Origin: CAWCLK01 sp963796225
GTDB lineage: Bacteria > Actinomycetota > Nitriliruptoria > Nitriliruptorales > Nitriliruptoraceae
Direction: 5' to 3'
NCBI GenBank assembly: GCA_963796225.1
Contig: CAWCLK010000058.1
Coordinates: 1 to 52,904 of the forward strand
Length of the DNA stretch: 52,904 bases
Below are positions 26,302 to 35,798 of this stretch, in pieces. Under the pieces are notes generated by a model that saw nothing but the letters and a program-made list of their open reading frames with translations, was not told the origin of the DNA and made no database searches. How positions within the stretch are numbered: the stretch's first letter is position 1; each line of letters opens with the position of its first letter. A program made the translations under genes and the position numbers.

Positions 26302-26949
26302 GTGGCCAACCAGCGATCCTCCAACAGCCGCCTGCTGGCGATCGGCTTCGCCGTGCTCGTCGTGGGCGTCCTGCTCGTCCTCGTGATCATCCGGAACGCC
26401 GACGACGACCCGGCCGAGCCCTCGCCCGTCGCGACCGGCCAGGACCAGCAGACCGAGCAGCCCACCGAGTCGTCGACGCCGCTGACGCCGGAGCAGCTGT
26501 CGAGCGCCCGCCTGCCGCTGCCGCTGGACGTGCCGGAGGGCACGGAGGCGATGGCCGTGCGGATGAACTTCGTGCGGTCCGTCGCCGCGATCCCCACGCC
26601 CGGCGACCGGGTCAACGTCTACCGCTTCCTGAGCGCCGGTGGACGGCGGACGCGACGCGGCCGAACGGGCAGGCCAGCCCGTCCCCGGCGACGCGCACCT
26701 CGTCGCTTGCCGGCCCCCGGCCCTGACTCCGAGCTCGTCCTGCCCGAGATGCAGGTGCTGGCCATCATGGGACCGCTGCCCGCGGCCAACGACGGCACGC
26801 TGACCGTCGTCCTGGCCGTGCCGTCGGAGGAGGTCCCCGGCCTGATGCCGCTGGCTGACGACAGCCAGCTGTGGTTCACCCTGCTGCCCGCCCAGGAGGA
26901 GGCGTCCGAGGCCCCCAGCGACGGCGCGAGCACCGAGGGGGCGGCGTGA
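26302..26949 (+). CDS. cpaB: Flp pilus assembly protein CpaB/RcpC-like
   Basis: About 215 aa. One N-terminal transmembrane helix (LLAIGFAVLVVGVLLVLVII), an acidic/Thr-Pro-Gln linker, then the RcpC/SAF-like core LPLDVPEGTEAMAVRMNFV...PGDRVNVYRF and MQVLAIMG. Anchors and couples the Tad machine to the outer structure. Between about 26638 and 26715 the frame is locally wrong: the alternative frame reads GGRDAAERAGQPVPGDAHLVA, so two compensating indels are likely. GTG 26302 is preceded by AAAGGGA; ATG at 26266 is an alternative. The stop overlaps cpaE (GTGA). Confidence 0.75.
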   Translation: MANQRSSNSRLLAIGFAVLVVGVLLVLVIIRNADDDPAEPSPVATGQDQQTEQPTESSTPLTPEQLSSARLPLPLDVPEGTEAMAVRMNFVRSVAAIPTPGDRVNVYRFLSAGGRRTRRGRTGRPARPRRRAPRRLPAPGPDSELVLPEMQVLAIMGPLPAANDGTLTVVLAVPSEEVPGLMPLADDSQLWFTLLPAQEEASEAPSDGASTEGAA

Positions 26950-28187
26950 GCACCCCCCGGAGTGTCATCGTCGTCGAACCGGACCCCTACCTGGCGGTCT
27001 CGGTCGAGGCGCTGCTGGCCAGCGTGCACCCCACGCCCGAGCTGATCGCGGTCGCCGACGTCGAGGAGCTGCGCGACTGGGCCCGCCCCACGGGCGTGGT
27101 CGTCGCGGGTCCGTCCTGTGCCGGCAAGAACGAGATCGCCGCGCTGACCAGCTTCCGCGACCTGTACCCGGCGGTGCGCATCGTGCTGGCCTTCGACCGC
27201 CGGCCCGGGGCGCCGATGCGTGACGTGGTCGCGGTCGGGGCGGACGCCCTGATCGACCCCACCGAGGCCGGCGACCTCAAGGAGGCGGTGCTGCGGGCGA
27301 TCGACCTGTCCGACCGCCTCGCCACCTCGATCGACCTGGCCGCTGCCGACGCCGCCGCCCCGATGGGCGAGGTCTTCACCGTCTGCTCGGCCACGGGCGG
27401 CTGCGGCAAGACCTTCTACTCGACCAACATGGCGTGCACCCTCGCGCGCATGACCGGCAAGCGCGTCGCGCTGGTCGACCTGGACCTGCAGTTCGGCGAG
27501 GTGCTGACCGCCCTGCGGATCCGCGCCCAGCACACCATCAGCGACGCCCTCGCCATCACCGACGACGACGAGCTGGCCCGCTACCTGCCGGAGATGATGA
27601 CCGCGCACGAGTCGGGCGTGTGGGTGCTGCCCGCCCCGCTCGACCCCGCCGACGCGGACGCCATCGAGCCGCCGGACATCCTGCGCATCATCGACGTCCT
27701 CCGTGACCACTACGACTACGTGATCGTGGACAACCCGACCGGCCTCGGCGAAGGCACGTTGGCCGCACTCGACCGGTCCACGCACCTGTTCGTGCTGGCC
27801 GCCCTCGACCTGTCCTCGGTGCGCAACCTGCGGATGTTCCTGCAGACCCTCGAGCGGCTGCACATCCCCCAGGACGACGTCTCCCTCATCCTGAACAAGG
27901 ACCAGCCCGGTGTCGGCATCGAGGCCACCGACATCGAGCGCCTGTTCCCACGTGGGTTCCGCTCGAAGATCCCGTTCTCCCGCGAGGTCCCGCGCTCGAT
28001 GAACTCCGGCATGCCGGTGGTCAGCACGGCGCCCGACTCGGCCGTCGCGACCGAGCTGGTCGCCGGCGTCGTGGACTTCCTCCCGGCCGAGTCGCAGGAG
28101 GCCGCCCGGGCCGAGCTGGCCGACCGCCGGCCCCAGCCCTGGTACCGCCGCCTGCTGTCGCGCCGCGAGGACGCGCCCGCGACCTGA
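26946..28187 (+). CDS. cpaE: Pilus assembly ATPase CpaE/TadZ
   Basis: 413 aa. The N-terminal 120 residues look like a receiver fold whose phospho-acceptor position is replaced (VVVAGPS instead of xxxxDxxxP). The C-terminal part is a MinD/ParA-type ATPase with VCSATGGCGKTFYSTN as P-loop (the leading signature Lys of ParA is absent), VALVDLDLQFG and YDYVIVDNP. TadZ proteins mark the pole and recruit the Tad machine. GTG 26946 is inside the cpaB stop. Intact in this sequence. Confidence 0.93.
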   Translation: MSTPRSVIVVEPDPYLAVSVEALLASVHPTPELIAVADVEELRDWARPTGVVVAGPSCAGKNEIAALTSFRDLYPAVRIVLAFDRRPGAPMRDVVAVGADALIDPTEAGDLKEAVLRAIDLSDRLATSIDLAAADAAAPMGEVFTVCSATGGCGKTFYSTNMACTLARMTGKRVALVDLDLQFGEVLTALRIRAQHTISDALAITDDDELARYLPEMMTAHESGVWVLPAPLDPADADAIEPPDILRIIDVLRDHYDYVIVDNPTGLGEGTLAALDRSTHLFVLAALDLSSVRNLRMFLQTLERLHIPQDDVSLILNKDQPGVGIEATDIERLFPRGFRSKIPFSREVPRSMNSGMPVVSTAPDSAVATELVAGVVDFLPAESQEAARAELADRRPQPWYRRLLSRREDAPAT

Positions 28188-28217
28188 TCCCCCCTTCTCG
28201 ACCCGAGGACGAAGATC

Positions 28218-29726
28218 GTGGTCAAGCTCTCCGACAAGCTCCAGCAGGCCGGGGCGACCGCCGAGGAGTCGGCGTCGTCCGGCCGCGGCACCGGCACGCG
28301 CAAGCCGGCCCGCAAGCCAGCGGCCAAGAAGAAGCCGGCCTCGAAGGACACCGGGGCGTCGTCCTCGTCGAAGAAGAAGGACAGCGCGAGCACCACGAAG
28401 GCTCCGGCCGGCAAGGTGGACACGAGCCAGCGCTGGACCGAGGCGAAGAAGACCGTCCGGGACGCCGTCCTGAAGGAGCTGGCGCCCAAGGTCTCCAAGG
28501 ACGGCGACGGGGCGGCGGGGCTCGAGGACGAGGTCACCTCGCTCGTCGACCGGCTGCTGCGGCAGGAGGACCTGAAGATCTCGGTCGCCGAGCGCCGGGC
28601 CTTCGTCTCGCAGATGCTCTCGGACATCCTCGGCTACGGCGTGCTCGACGACCTGCTGGCCGATCCGGACGTGACCGAGGTCATGTGCAACGACTTCGAC
28701 GAGATCTGGGTCGAGCGTGACGGCATCGTGGCCCGCACCGACGTGGCGTTCTCCAACCGGCAGGAGTACCGCAACGTCATCGAGAAGATCGTGTCCGCCG
28801 TGGGCCGTCGCGTGGACGAGTCCTCGCCGATGGTCGACGCACGACTGCCCGACGGGTCCCGCGTCAACGCGATCGTCCCGCCGCTGGCGGTGCACGGGCC
28901 GTGCCTGACGATCCGGCGGTTCTCCGAGGATCCCTTCACCGCCCAGGACCTCATCGCGTTCGGGTCGATGTCCGACGACCTCGCGCTGGTCCTCGAGGCC
29001 TGCGTGCGCGGCAAGCTCAACATCCTCGTGTCGGGCGGGACCGCGACCGGCAAGACGACGATGCTGAACGTGCTCAGCCGGTTCATCCCCGAGCACGAGC
29101 GCATCATCACCGTCGAGGACGCCGCCGAGCTGCAGCTGCAGCAGCCGCACGTGGTCACGCTGGAGGCCCGGCCGGCCAACACCGAGGGCCAGGGCCGGGT
29201 GGAGATCCGCGACCTGGTGCGCAACACGCTGCGCATGCGGCCCGACCGGATCGTGGTCGGGGAGTGTCGTGGCGGCGAGGCGCTGGACATGCTCCAGGCC
29301 ATGAACACCGGCCACGAGGGCTCGCTGACCACCCTGCACGCCAACTCGGCCCGCGACGCCCTGCAGCGGCTCGAGATGCTGGTGCTGATGGCGGGCGTGG
29401 ACCTGCCCGAGCGGGCCATCCGCGAGATGATCTCCTCGGCCATCGACCTGGTCATCCAGATCACGCGCCTGCCCGACGGGTCCCGCAAGGTCACCTCGGT
29501 GCAGGAGCTCCACGGCATGGAGGACCGCACCATCGTGCTGCAGGAGCTGTTCTCCTACGAGCCGAAGATCGACGACCGCGGCAAGTACGCCGGTGTGTGC
29601 CAGCCCACCGGCCTGCGTCCCCGGTTCGTCGACAAGCTCAAGCAGCACGGCGTGGAGCTGCCGGCGGCGGTCTTCCGCAAGTCCGGTGGCGCACCGCGCA
29701 AGGCCGCACAGGGAGGCAAGCGATGA
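28218..29726 (+). CDS. cpaF: Tad secretion ATPase CpaF/TadA
   Basis: 502 aa hexameric motor of the type II/IV secretion superfamily. The first 90 residues are a Lys/Ala/Ser-rich disordered segment (KPARKPAAKKKPASK). The conserved N-terminal domain follows (ISVAERRAFVSQMLSDILGYGVLDDLLADPDV...), then Walker A SGGTATGKTTMLN, the Asp box EDAAELQL, Walker B VGECRGGEALDMLQAMNTGHEGS and the His box TLHANS. Start GTG 28218, 30 bases after cpaE. Stop overlaps tadB start as ATGATGA-type junction. Intact. Confidence 0.95.
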   Translation: MVKLSDKLQQAGATAEESASSGRGTGTRKPARKPAAKKKPASKDTGASSSSKKKDSASTTKAPAGKVDTSQRWTEAKKTVRDAVLKELAPKVSKDGDGAAGLEDEVTSLVDRLLRQEDLKISVAERRAFVSQMLSDILGYGVLDDLLADPDVTEVMCNDFDEIWVERDGIVARTDVAFSNRQEYRNVIEKIVSAVGRRVDESSPMVDARLPDGSRVNAIVPPLAVHGPCLTIRRFSEDPFTAQDLIAFGSMSDDLALVLEACVRGKLNILVSGGTATGKTTMLNVLSRFIPEHERIITVEDAAELQLQQPHVVTLEARPANTEGQGRVEIRDLVRNTLRMRPDRIVVGECRGGEALDMLQAMNTGHEGSLTTLHANSARDALQRLEMLVLMAGVDLPERAIREMISSAIDLVIQITRLPDGSRKVTSVQELHGMEDRTIVLQELFSYEPKIDDRGKYAGVCQPTGLRPRFVDKLKQHGVELPAAVFRKSGGAPRKAAQGGKR

Positions 29727-30685
29727 TGGAGGTCCTCGCCGCCCTCGCCGTCGGGGCGGGTCTGGCGATCGTCGTCGTCGGACTGCTCAGCCGTGCCCGC
29801 GCCCGGCAGGACGAGATCCTGCAGTACCTCGAGCTGCCCTTCGCCGAGGAGGACGTCGACCCGGACGAGCTGGTCGAACGCGTCGGCCTGCTGGCGCCGA
29901 CCGACCGGTGCCGTCGACGACGTGCTGCAGCGGCTCGACCTCGTCGACCGGATCGGCGCCAAGCTGGAGAAGGCGCGGATGCCGGTCCGCCCCGGTGAGT
30001 ACGTCCTGCTCGCGGCTTCCAGCACGTTGGCCATCGGCATGTGGATCTCGCTGTTCGCCGGGACCTGGTGGGCCGGCCTCAGCGCCCTCGTGCTCGTCCC
30101 GCTGGCCTTCGCCGCCTACCTCGACCGCCGTCTGGCCAAGCGCACGCGTGCCTTCGAGGAGCAGCTGCCCCCGACGCTCGGACTGATCGCCTCGTCGCTG
30201 CGCTCGGGGCACACCCTGCTGCGCTCCATCGACATGATGGTCGAGGAGTCGCCGCCGCCGATGTCGGAGGAGTTCGAGCGCGTGCTCGCCGAGACCCGCC
30301 TCGGCCTGCCGCTGATGGACGCGCTGGACCGCATGGCCGAACGCGTGGAGCTCGACGACTTCGAGTGGATCGTCCACGCCATCCGGATCCAGCAGTCCAC
30401 GGGCGGCAAGCTCGCCGACCTGCTGTTCACGCTGGCCGAGTACATGCGAGCACGCGAGGAGGTCCGCCGCGAGGTCCGGGTGCTGACCGCCGAGGGCCGG
30501 TTCTCCGCCTACGTGCTGATCGCCCTGCCGATCTTCGTCGGCCTGTGGATCCAGATCACCAACCCCGACCTACTTCAACGACATGCTCCAGCCCGATCGG
30601 CTACCTCATGCTCGGGGCGGGCGTGCTGATGATGGGCATCGGCTCGTTCATCATCTCCCGCATGATCAAGGCGGTGGACCTGTGA
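29723..30685 (+). CDS. tadB: Tad inner-membrane platform protein TadB (three frameshifts)
   Basis: About 319 aa type II secretion F family protein. Reconstructed: N-terminal membrane helix (LAALAVGAGLAIVVVGLL), variable region, two helices (YVLLAASSTLAIGMW, ALVLVPLAFAAYL), the T2SSF cytoplasmic domain (EQLPPTLGLIASSLRSGHTLLRSI ... QQSTGGKLADLLFTLAEYMR), and C-terminal helices (VLIALPIFVGLWIQI, GYLMLGAGVLMMGIG). Extra single C's near 29909, 30570 and 30592 break the frame; the net of +3 returns the reading frame total to a multiple of three. ATG 29723 lies in the cpaF stop; tadC overlaps its end as GTGA. Confidence 0.88.
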
Positions 30686-31632
30686 CCGACTCGCTCGCCC
30701 TGGTCGCCGGCGGCCTGATCGTGCTGACCGGCATGGCGCTCGTCGCCGTCGCCCTGCGGTGGAAGGAATCCACCGCCATCGAGGACCTGCTCGCCGAGTT
30801 CGAGGGCACGTCCGCCGACCTCGACAGCTACACCCAGCACGCTGCAGACGCCGGCTCGCTGCAGCGGCTGCTCGTCCCGCTCGGCCGGAACCTCATCGGC
30901 AGCATGCAGAACCTGCTGCCCCGCAACCACGTCGCCAACATCCGCCGCCGCCTGGTGCTGGCCGGCATCTCGGGGCGGATGGGTGCCGAGGAGTACATCG
31001 CGGGGCAGGTCGTCGGCACGTGCGTCGGGATCCTGCTCGGCCTGCTGCTGGGGTTCGCGACCGATGGTCGGGCACGCGCATCCTGGCCGCTGCCGCCGGC
31101 GGCGGGCTGCTGGGCTTCTTCACGCCCGTCGCTGTACGTCAAGCAGAACCGGGACGTGCGCGTCGAGGCCATCGAGAAGGAGCTGCCCGGACGTCCTCGA
31201 CGTCCTCGCGATCTCCGTCGAGGCCGGGGTCGGGCTCGAGGGCGCCATCCAGGCCGTCACCGAACGGTTCCAGTCCCCGCTGGCCGACGAGCTCGGCCAC
31301 ATGCTCTCGGAGATGGAGCTCGGCCTGTCCCGTCGGTGAGGCGCTGCAGAACCTGCGGTCCCGCACGGACATCGCCGACCTCAACGGGTTCGTCCTCGCC
31401 CTGCTGCAGGCCGACGCGCTCGGCATGCCCATGACCCGGGTGCTGCAGACCCAGGCCGAGGAGATGCGACGCCGGCGTCGCGGCAAGCGTCCGCGAGGCT
31501 GCCGCCAAGCTGCCGGTGAAGATCCTCTTCCCGTTGATCGTCTTCATCCTGCCTGCCCTGTTCATCGTCATCATCGGCCCGGCCGTGATCTCGCATCTAC
31601 GACAACCTGCTGTGGCCGGCATCTCACGATGA
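30682..31632 (+). CDS. tadC: Tad inner-membrane platform protein TadC (multiple frameshifts)
   Basis: Second T2SSF protein of the Tad system, about 310 aa when corrected. Recognised from RRLVLAGISGRMGAEEYIAGQ, KELPDVLDVLAISVEAGVGL, AIQAVTERF, LSRREALQNLRSRTDI, FVLALLQADALGMPMTRVLQ, QAEEMRRRRR and the terminal helix KILFPLIVFILPALFIVIIGP. These segments fall in three different frames. Frame changes lie near 31065, 31133, 31188, 31337, 31493 and 31593, nearly all one surplus C or G. The most plausible stop is TGA at 31630-31632. GTG 30682 overlaps tadB. Confidence 0.85.
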
Positions 31633-31711
31633 GTGGGACAGCCTGCCCCATGGTCGGCGGCCGTTCGGGCGGTCGACACTGGTATCAGATCGAAGGAGTG
31701 CGTCTGGCCCC

Positions 31712-31862
31712 GTGGACCCGACCAGGACGGCAGCCACCGCCGTCGAGTACGGGCTTCATCGCCGCGGCGGTCGGCATCGCCTTCATCGTGGCCGGGCCCC
31801 CTGTTGCGCGACGCGTTCGCCTCCTTCCTCGACGTCGTCCTCGATCGACAGCTCGGGGGTGA
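31712..31862 (+). CDS. flp: Flp-type pilin (frameshifted)
   Basis: Very short prepilin of about 48 residues. Corrected reading: a 6-7 residue leader (MDPTRTA), the processing region ATAVEYG with the Glu-Tyr pair of Flp pilins, then a hydrophobic helix FIAAAVGIAFIVAGPLL and RDAFASFLD. The residue before the cleavage point is Ala rather than the usual Gly. Two extra C's (near 31760 and 31801) disrupt it, and the stop is inferred at TGA 31860-31862 if the G run is one base short. GAAGGAG at 31692-31698 is the ribosome binding site. Major pilus subunit of the cluster. Confidence 0.75.
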
Positions 31863-31866
31863 GGAC

Positions 31867-32300
31867 ATGGATCGTCCCAGCCCGTGCGGGATGGCCAGGA
31901 CGGCGCCGTCGTCGTCGAGTTCGCCATCGTCTTCGTCCTCTTCGTCGTGCTGCTGTCGGGCCTGATCCAGTACGGGGCGATCTTCGCCGTCCAGCAGTCG
32001 ATCAGCCACGCGGCCGCCGAGGCCGCCCGGGCGGCGGTCGACGTGCTCGACGCCGGACAGACGCGGAGACGCGGGCAGAGGAGCGTCGCTGGCCGACCAC
32101 CTCGACTGGCTGCGACGCCGCCGGCGTGACGGCGACACCGACCAGTCGAGGCATGCGCCACCGCGGACTACCCGACGGCGACCGAGTGCCTGGTCGTCGA
32201 GGTCTCCTACGACTGGGCCAGCCAGCCGGTCGTGCCCGCCATGCTCGCCTTCCCGACCCCCGACACGTCGACGGCTCACGCCGCCATCGTCCGGAACTGA
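31867..32300 (+). CDS. tadE: TadE-like minor pilin (multiple frameshifts)
   Basis: About 140 aa when corrected. QDGAVVVEFAIVFVLFVVL is the TadE signature: a Gly-Ala-xxx-Glu-Phe pseudopilin-like start followed by one transmembrane helix. Then IQYGAIFAVQQSISHAAAEA and, after frame changes near 32062, 32092, 32112 and 32147, ATADYPTATECLVVEVSYDW and a C-terminus ending ...AAIVRN with TGA at 32298-32300. ATG 31867 needs one added base to join the signature frame; GTG 31884 is the alternative. Probable pilus tip or assembly factor. Confidence 0.75.
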
Positions 32301-32315
32301 GAGAAGGGGCCGACC

Positions 32316-34181
32316 GTGCACCGCCCGCGTCGTCGCCACCGCCGACTCGACGCGCCAGGACGGGGCCATCAGCATCATGGCTGCCGTCCTCGCCGCGGCG
32401 ATGATCATGGCGACCTCGCTGGCGGTGGACGTGGGCCGGGTCGACCTTCACGTCACGTGACCAGCAGGGCGTCACCGACCGTGCGGTGCTCGACGCCCTG
32501 AAGTACCTGCAGCCGTCGACAGCGATGCGGACGGGAGCCCCGACGTCGAGGACGGCGCACCCTGCAGGAGGTCTACGACCTGGTCGGGTCCGTCGGCGAG
32601 ACCCTGGCGGCCAACACCGACGGGTCGCTCGGTCGGGACGGCCCGCGACCGCACGCCAGCCGCATCGAGCTCGGCTACCAGGACGCCTCCTGGAACCCGG
32701 GCGACAGCGGACGCTGCACCTGATGTACGACGGACCTCGCGGTGGCGTACGGACCACGTACGGCGCGCCACGTGCCCCGCAGCGACCCTGACCCGAGACC
32801 GATGAACGCGATCCGCGTCGCCACCGAGCAGTCACCGTCGACTACGTGTTCGCCTTCATGGCCGGTGACGACGACCAGCCGCGACGTGGTCAAGGAGGCC
32901 GTCGGCACGGCCCCGCGAACCTGCATCCCCGGACGACCGGGTGCCCGCTCGCCGTGCCTGGTGTCCCCATGTGGTCCCGTCCCCGTCGACGCCGAGGCGG
33001 GCATCTCGATGCGTCGCCGCCTCGTCGAGCTGAACACCGCCGACTCGGCGCTCAACGACGGTCGAACTCGACGATCCTGCAGCAGCTGCTCGGCCAGCTG
33101 CATCGGCCTCGACCGCTCGGCGACCCCGTCACGGTCTCCGCGGTCGGGTTCGACGGACTGGCGGACCGCCACCGTGCCTCTCGGGGTGCTCGCCGACGCG
33201 GGCGCGACCGTCGGCAGCGCCGACGAGCTGCTGAACTCCGAGGTGCAGCTCGCCGACCTGTTCACGCGGATGGCCCAGTCGCTCGACGGCATCGTGACCA
33301 CGTACCGCCGACGGCCGTCGACCCTCGACGTCTGGCGACGAGACGACCCGAGCTGGACGGTGACCGTCGGGGACCTCGTCGCCACGACCACCGAGGACCC
33401 GAGCGCCCTGCTCACCGGCGAGGTCAACACGCTCGACATCCTGGTCGCACGCCGCGATCAACGCCGAGGTCGTGAACGGGACCACCTGATCGAGCTCGGC
33501 CTCGACAGCGGCCTGCTCGGCACCGACCTGCTCGGCCTCGACGGGCTCGCTCGACATCGCCGCGGACCTCACCATCATCGAGCCGCCCGCAGGCTGGCCT
33601 ACGGCCCGGTGCGGTACGACTCGGCCACCGGCGCAGCTACGAGACGGTCGGCGCGGACGGCCCAGCTCTCGACTGGACGTCGACGTCGAAGCTCGAACCG
33701 AGTACTACGCGGACTCGCTGCTCGGGCCGCTCGAGGACCTGCTGTCCGGGTCTGCCTGTGGGTTGCCGAGTCCTCGGGCTGTGTCGCAGGACCACCGTCG
33801 GGATCTCCGTGTCGGCGGCCCAGGCCGAGGCCACAGACTCACGGGCATCGAGTGCGTCGAGCCCGAGGACCAGTCCGACATCGCGACGGTGGCGTCGAGC
33901 GACGCCCTCGTTGCGACCGTCAGCGGAGGCGACGCAGACGCTGGTGGACACCCGGGACGGTTCCACCACCTACGGCGTGTCCGGCGAGGTCGTGCAGATC
34001 GACACCGTGCCCGGGGTGAAGGCCACGAGCGATGCCAGCGTCTCCGGCGTCGCCGCCCTCGATGGCCTCCTCGACCCCGTCCTCGGCCTTCTCGGCATGA
34101 GCACCGGCACGGCCTACGTCGGCGACCTGGGCGCTCCGCTGCGACGTCCCGGTCCTGCTGGAGAACCCCGTCGGGCCGTAG
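32316..34181 (+). CDS. tadG: TadG-like pilus assembly protein (heavily frameshifted)
   Basis: About 600 aa if corrected. It starts at GTG 32316 after AGAAGGGG. The N-terminal QDGAISIMAAVLAAAMIMATS with AVDVGRVA is the TadG N-terminal membrane helix. Downstream, in alternating frames, are a Ca-loop-like VDSDADGSPDVEDG, then LVELNTADSAL, GVLADAGATVGSADELLNSE, VQLADLFTRMAQSLD, LVATTTEDPSALLTGEVNTL, IELGLDSGLLGTDLLGLD, LDIAADLTIIEPPA, and a tail GVAALDGLLDPVLGLLGMST ending at TAG 34179-34181. At least ten indels are needed. A large extracytoplasmic domain without a familiar fold. Function as Tad minor component is inferred from position and N-terminus. Confidence 0.7.
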
Positions 34182-34197
34182 CCGACGGCGCGGTCGG
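34182..34197 (+). terminator. Short hairpin after tadG
   Basis: CCGAC (34182-34186) and GTCGG (34193-34197) with a six-base loop start directly after the tadG stop. Short but positioned as an operon terminator. TACGCT at 34218-34223 may be the -10 for cysS. Confidence 0.4.
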
Positions 34198-34299
34198 GGA
34201 CCCGGCAGGTTCTCGCGTACGCTCGCCCGGGCTCGAGCCGTCGTACTCGAGGGGTCGAGCTCGAACGAGGACTCCCGACCGCCCCGAGAAGACCTGACG

Positions 34300-35787
34300 A
34301 TGGCCCTGCAGCTCTACGACACCCTGACGCGCGAGACGCGGCCGTTCGAGCCGCGCGAGGACGGCAAGGCGTCGATCTACGTGTGTGGGCCCACGGTGCA
34401 GGCGGCCCCGCACGTCGGGCACGGCCGGGCCAACGTGGTGTTCGACGTGCTGCGTCGCTACCTGGCGTGGTCCGGGTACGAGGTCCTGTTCGTCCGCAAC
34501 GTCACCGACGTCGACGACAAGATCATCATGCGCGCGGCGCGTGAGCGGTCCACCCAGTCCCGCGTCGCCGCGACCTACACCCGCGAGTACAACGACGCGA
34601 TGCGCGAGCTCGGGGTGCTGCCGCCCGACGTCGAGCCGCTGGCGACCGGCCACATCCTCGAGATGCAGGCCCTGATCCAGGAGCTGCTCGACCAGGACAA
34701 GGCCTACGTGTCCGAGGGCAACGTGCTGTTCCGGGTTCGTCGCTTCGACGAGTACGGGAAGCTGTCCGGCCGCAAGATCGACGAGCTGCAGGGCGGCGAC
34801 GACGTGGTCGGGTCCGACGTCAAGGAGGACCCGCTCGACTTCGCCATGTGGAAGGCGGCCAAGCCCGACGAGCCGTCCTGGTCGTCGCCGTGGGGCGACG
34901 GCCGTCCCGGCTGGCACATCGAGTGCTCGGCCATGGCGTCGCGCCACCTGGGCCACGGGTTCGACATCCACGGCGGTGGGTTCGACCTGGTGTTCCCGCA
35001 CCACGAGAACGAGATCGCCCAGTACGAGGCCGCCCACGGCGCCCCGTTCGCCCGCACCTGGGTGCACAACGGCATGGTGCGCATGGGCGAGGAGAAGATG
35101 TCCAAGTCGCTGGGCAACATCGTCGCGCTGCCCGAGGCGATCGCCGAGTGGGGCCGCGGGCCGCTGCGGCTCTGGTACCTGTCCGCCCACCACCGGTCCC
35201 CCCTGACCTACGAGGAGGACCGGCTGGGCGAGGCCACGGCGGCCCATGAGCGCCTGCTGACGTTCCTGCGCACCGCGGGCGCCGTCGTCCGTGACGTCCT
35301 GGGCGAGGCCGACGCCAGCCCGGACACCGACGCCGCGGCCCCCTACGTGGACCGGTTCCGCGCGGCCATGGACGACGACCTCAACGCCACGGCCGCGATC
35401 GCGGTGCTGCACGACCTGGTCAGCGACGGCCACGACGTGCTCAAGAAGGCCGAGGCGGGCGACACCGGCGCGGCCGCGGTGGTCTGGGCCCTCGGCGACA
35501 CGCTCGTCGAGCTCGCCGACCAGGTCCTCGGCCTGAACCTCGAGGCGACCATCGCCGCCGGCCAGCAGCTGGGTGACCGCCTGCGCCCCGTGGTGGACGG
35601 ACTGCTCGAAGAACGCGCAGCTGCGCGCGCTGAGAAGGACTTCGCGCGTGCCGACGCCATCCGGGACCAGCTGGCCGCGGCCGGGATCGTGGTCGAGGAC
35701 CGCCCCGGCGCCAGCCGCTGGTACGTGGGGCCCGCCCCGCTCCCGAGCAGCGGTGCGCAGGGGCGCGACACCTCCCGCGACGGCTGA
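34300..35787 (+). CDS. cysS: Cysteinyl-tRNA synthetase
   Basis: Class I synthetase of 495 aa. YVCGPTVQ holds the first zinc Cys, PHVGHGRANV is the HIGH motif (here His-Val-Gly-His), HIECSAMA and FPHHENEIAQ supply the remaining zinc ligands, and EEKMSKSLGN is the KMSKS loop. The DALR-type anticodon-binding domain and the C-terminal KDFARADAIRDQLAAAGI complete it. Cysteine-specific by the zinc site; the mycothiol ligase MshC is shorter and differs in these motifs. ATG 34300 was chosen from the family start. It resumes the ispDF-cysS-rlmB-sigH gene order after the Tad insertion. Confidence 0.97.
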   Translation: MALQLYDTLTRETRPFEPREDGKASIYVCGPTVQAAPHVGHGRANVVFDVLRRYLAWSGYEVLFVRNVTDVDDKIIMRAARERSTQSRVAATYTREYNDAMRELGVLPPDVEPLATGHILEMQALIQELLDQDKAYVSEGNVLFRVRRFDEYGKLSGRKIDELQGGDDVVGSDVKEDPLDFAMWKAAKPDEPSWSSPWGDGRPGWHIECSAMASRHLGHGFDIHGGGFDLVFPHHENEIAQYEAAHGAPFARTWVHNGMVRMGEEKMSKSLGNIVALPEAIAEWGRGPLRLWYLSAHHRSPLTYEEDRLGEATAAHERLLTFLRTAGAVVRDVLGEADASPDTDAAAPYVDRFRAAMDDDLNATAAIAVLHDLVSDGHDVLKKAEAGDTGAAAVVWALGDTLVELADQVLGLNLEATIAAGQQLGDRLRPVVDGLLEERAAARAEKDFARADAIRDQLAAAGIVVEDRPGASRWYVGPAPLPSSGAQGRDTSRDG

Positions 35788-35798
35788 AAGGCCGGGAA

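Noticed and set aside
34201..34299. T-box or other tRNA-sensing leader for cysS
   Set aside because: Repeated CTCGAG elements suggest pairing, but there is no T-box sequence and no specifier loop.
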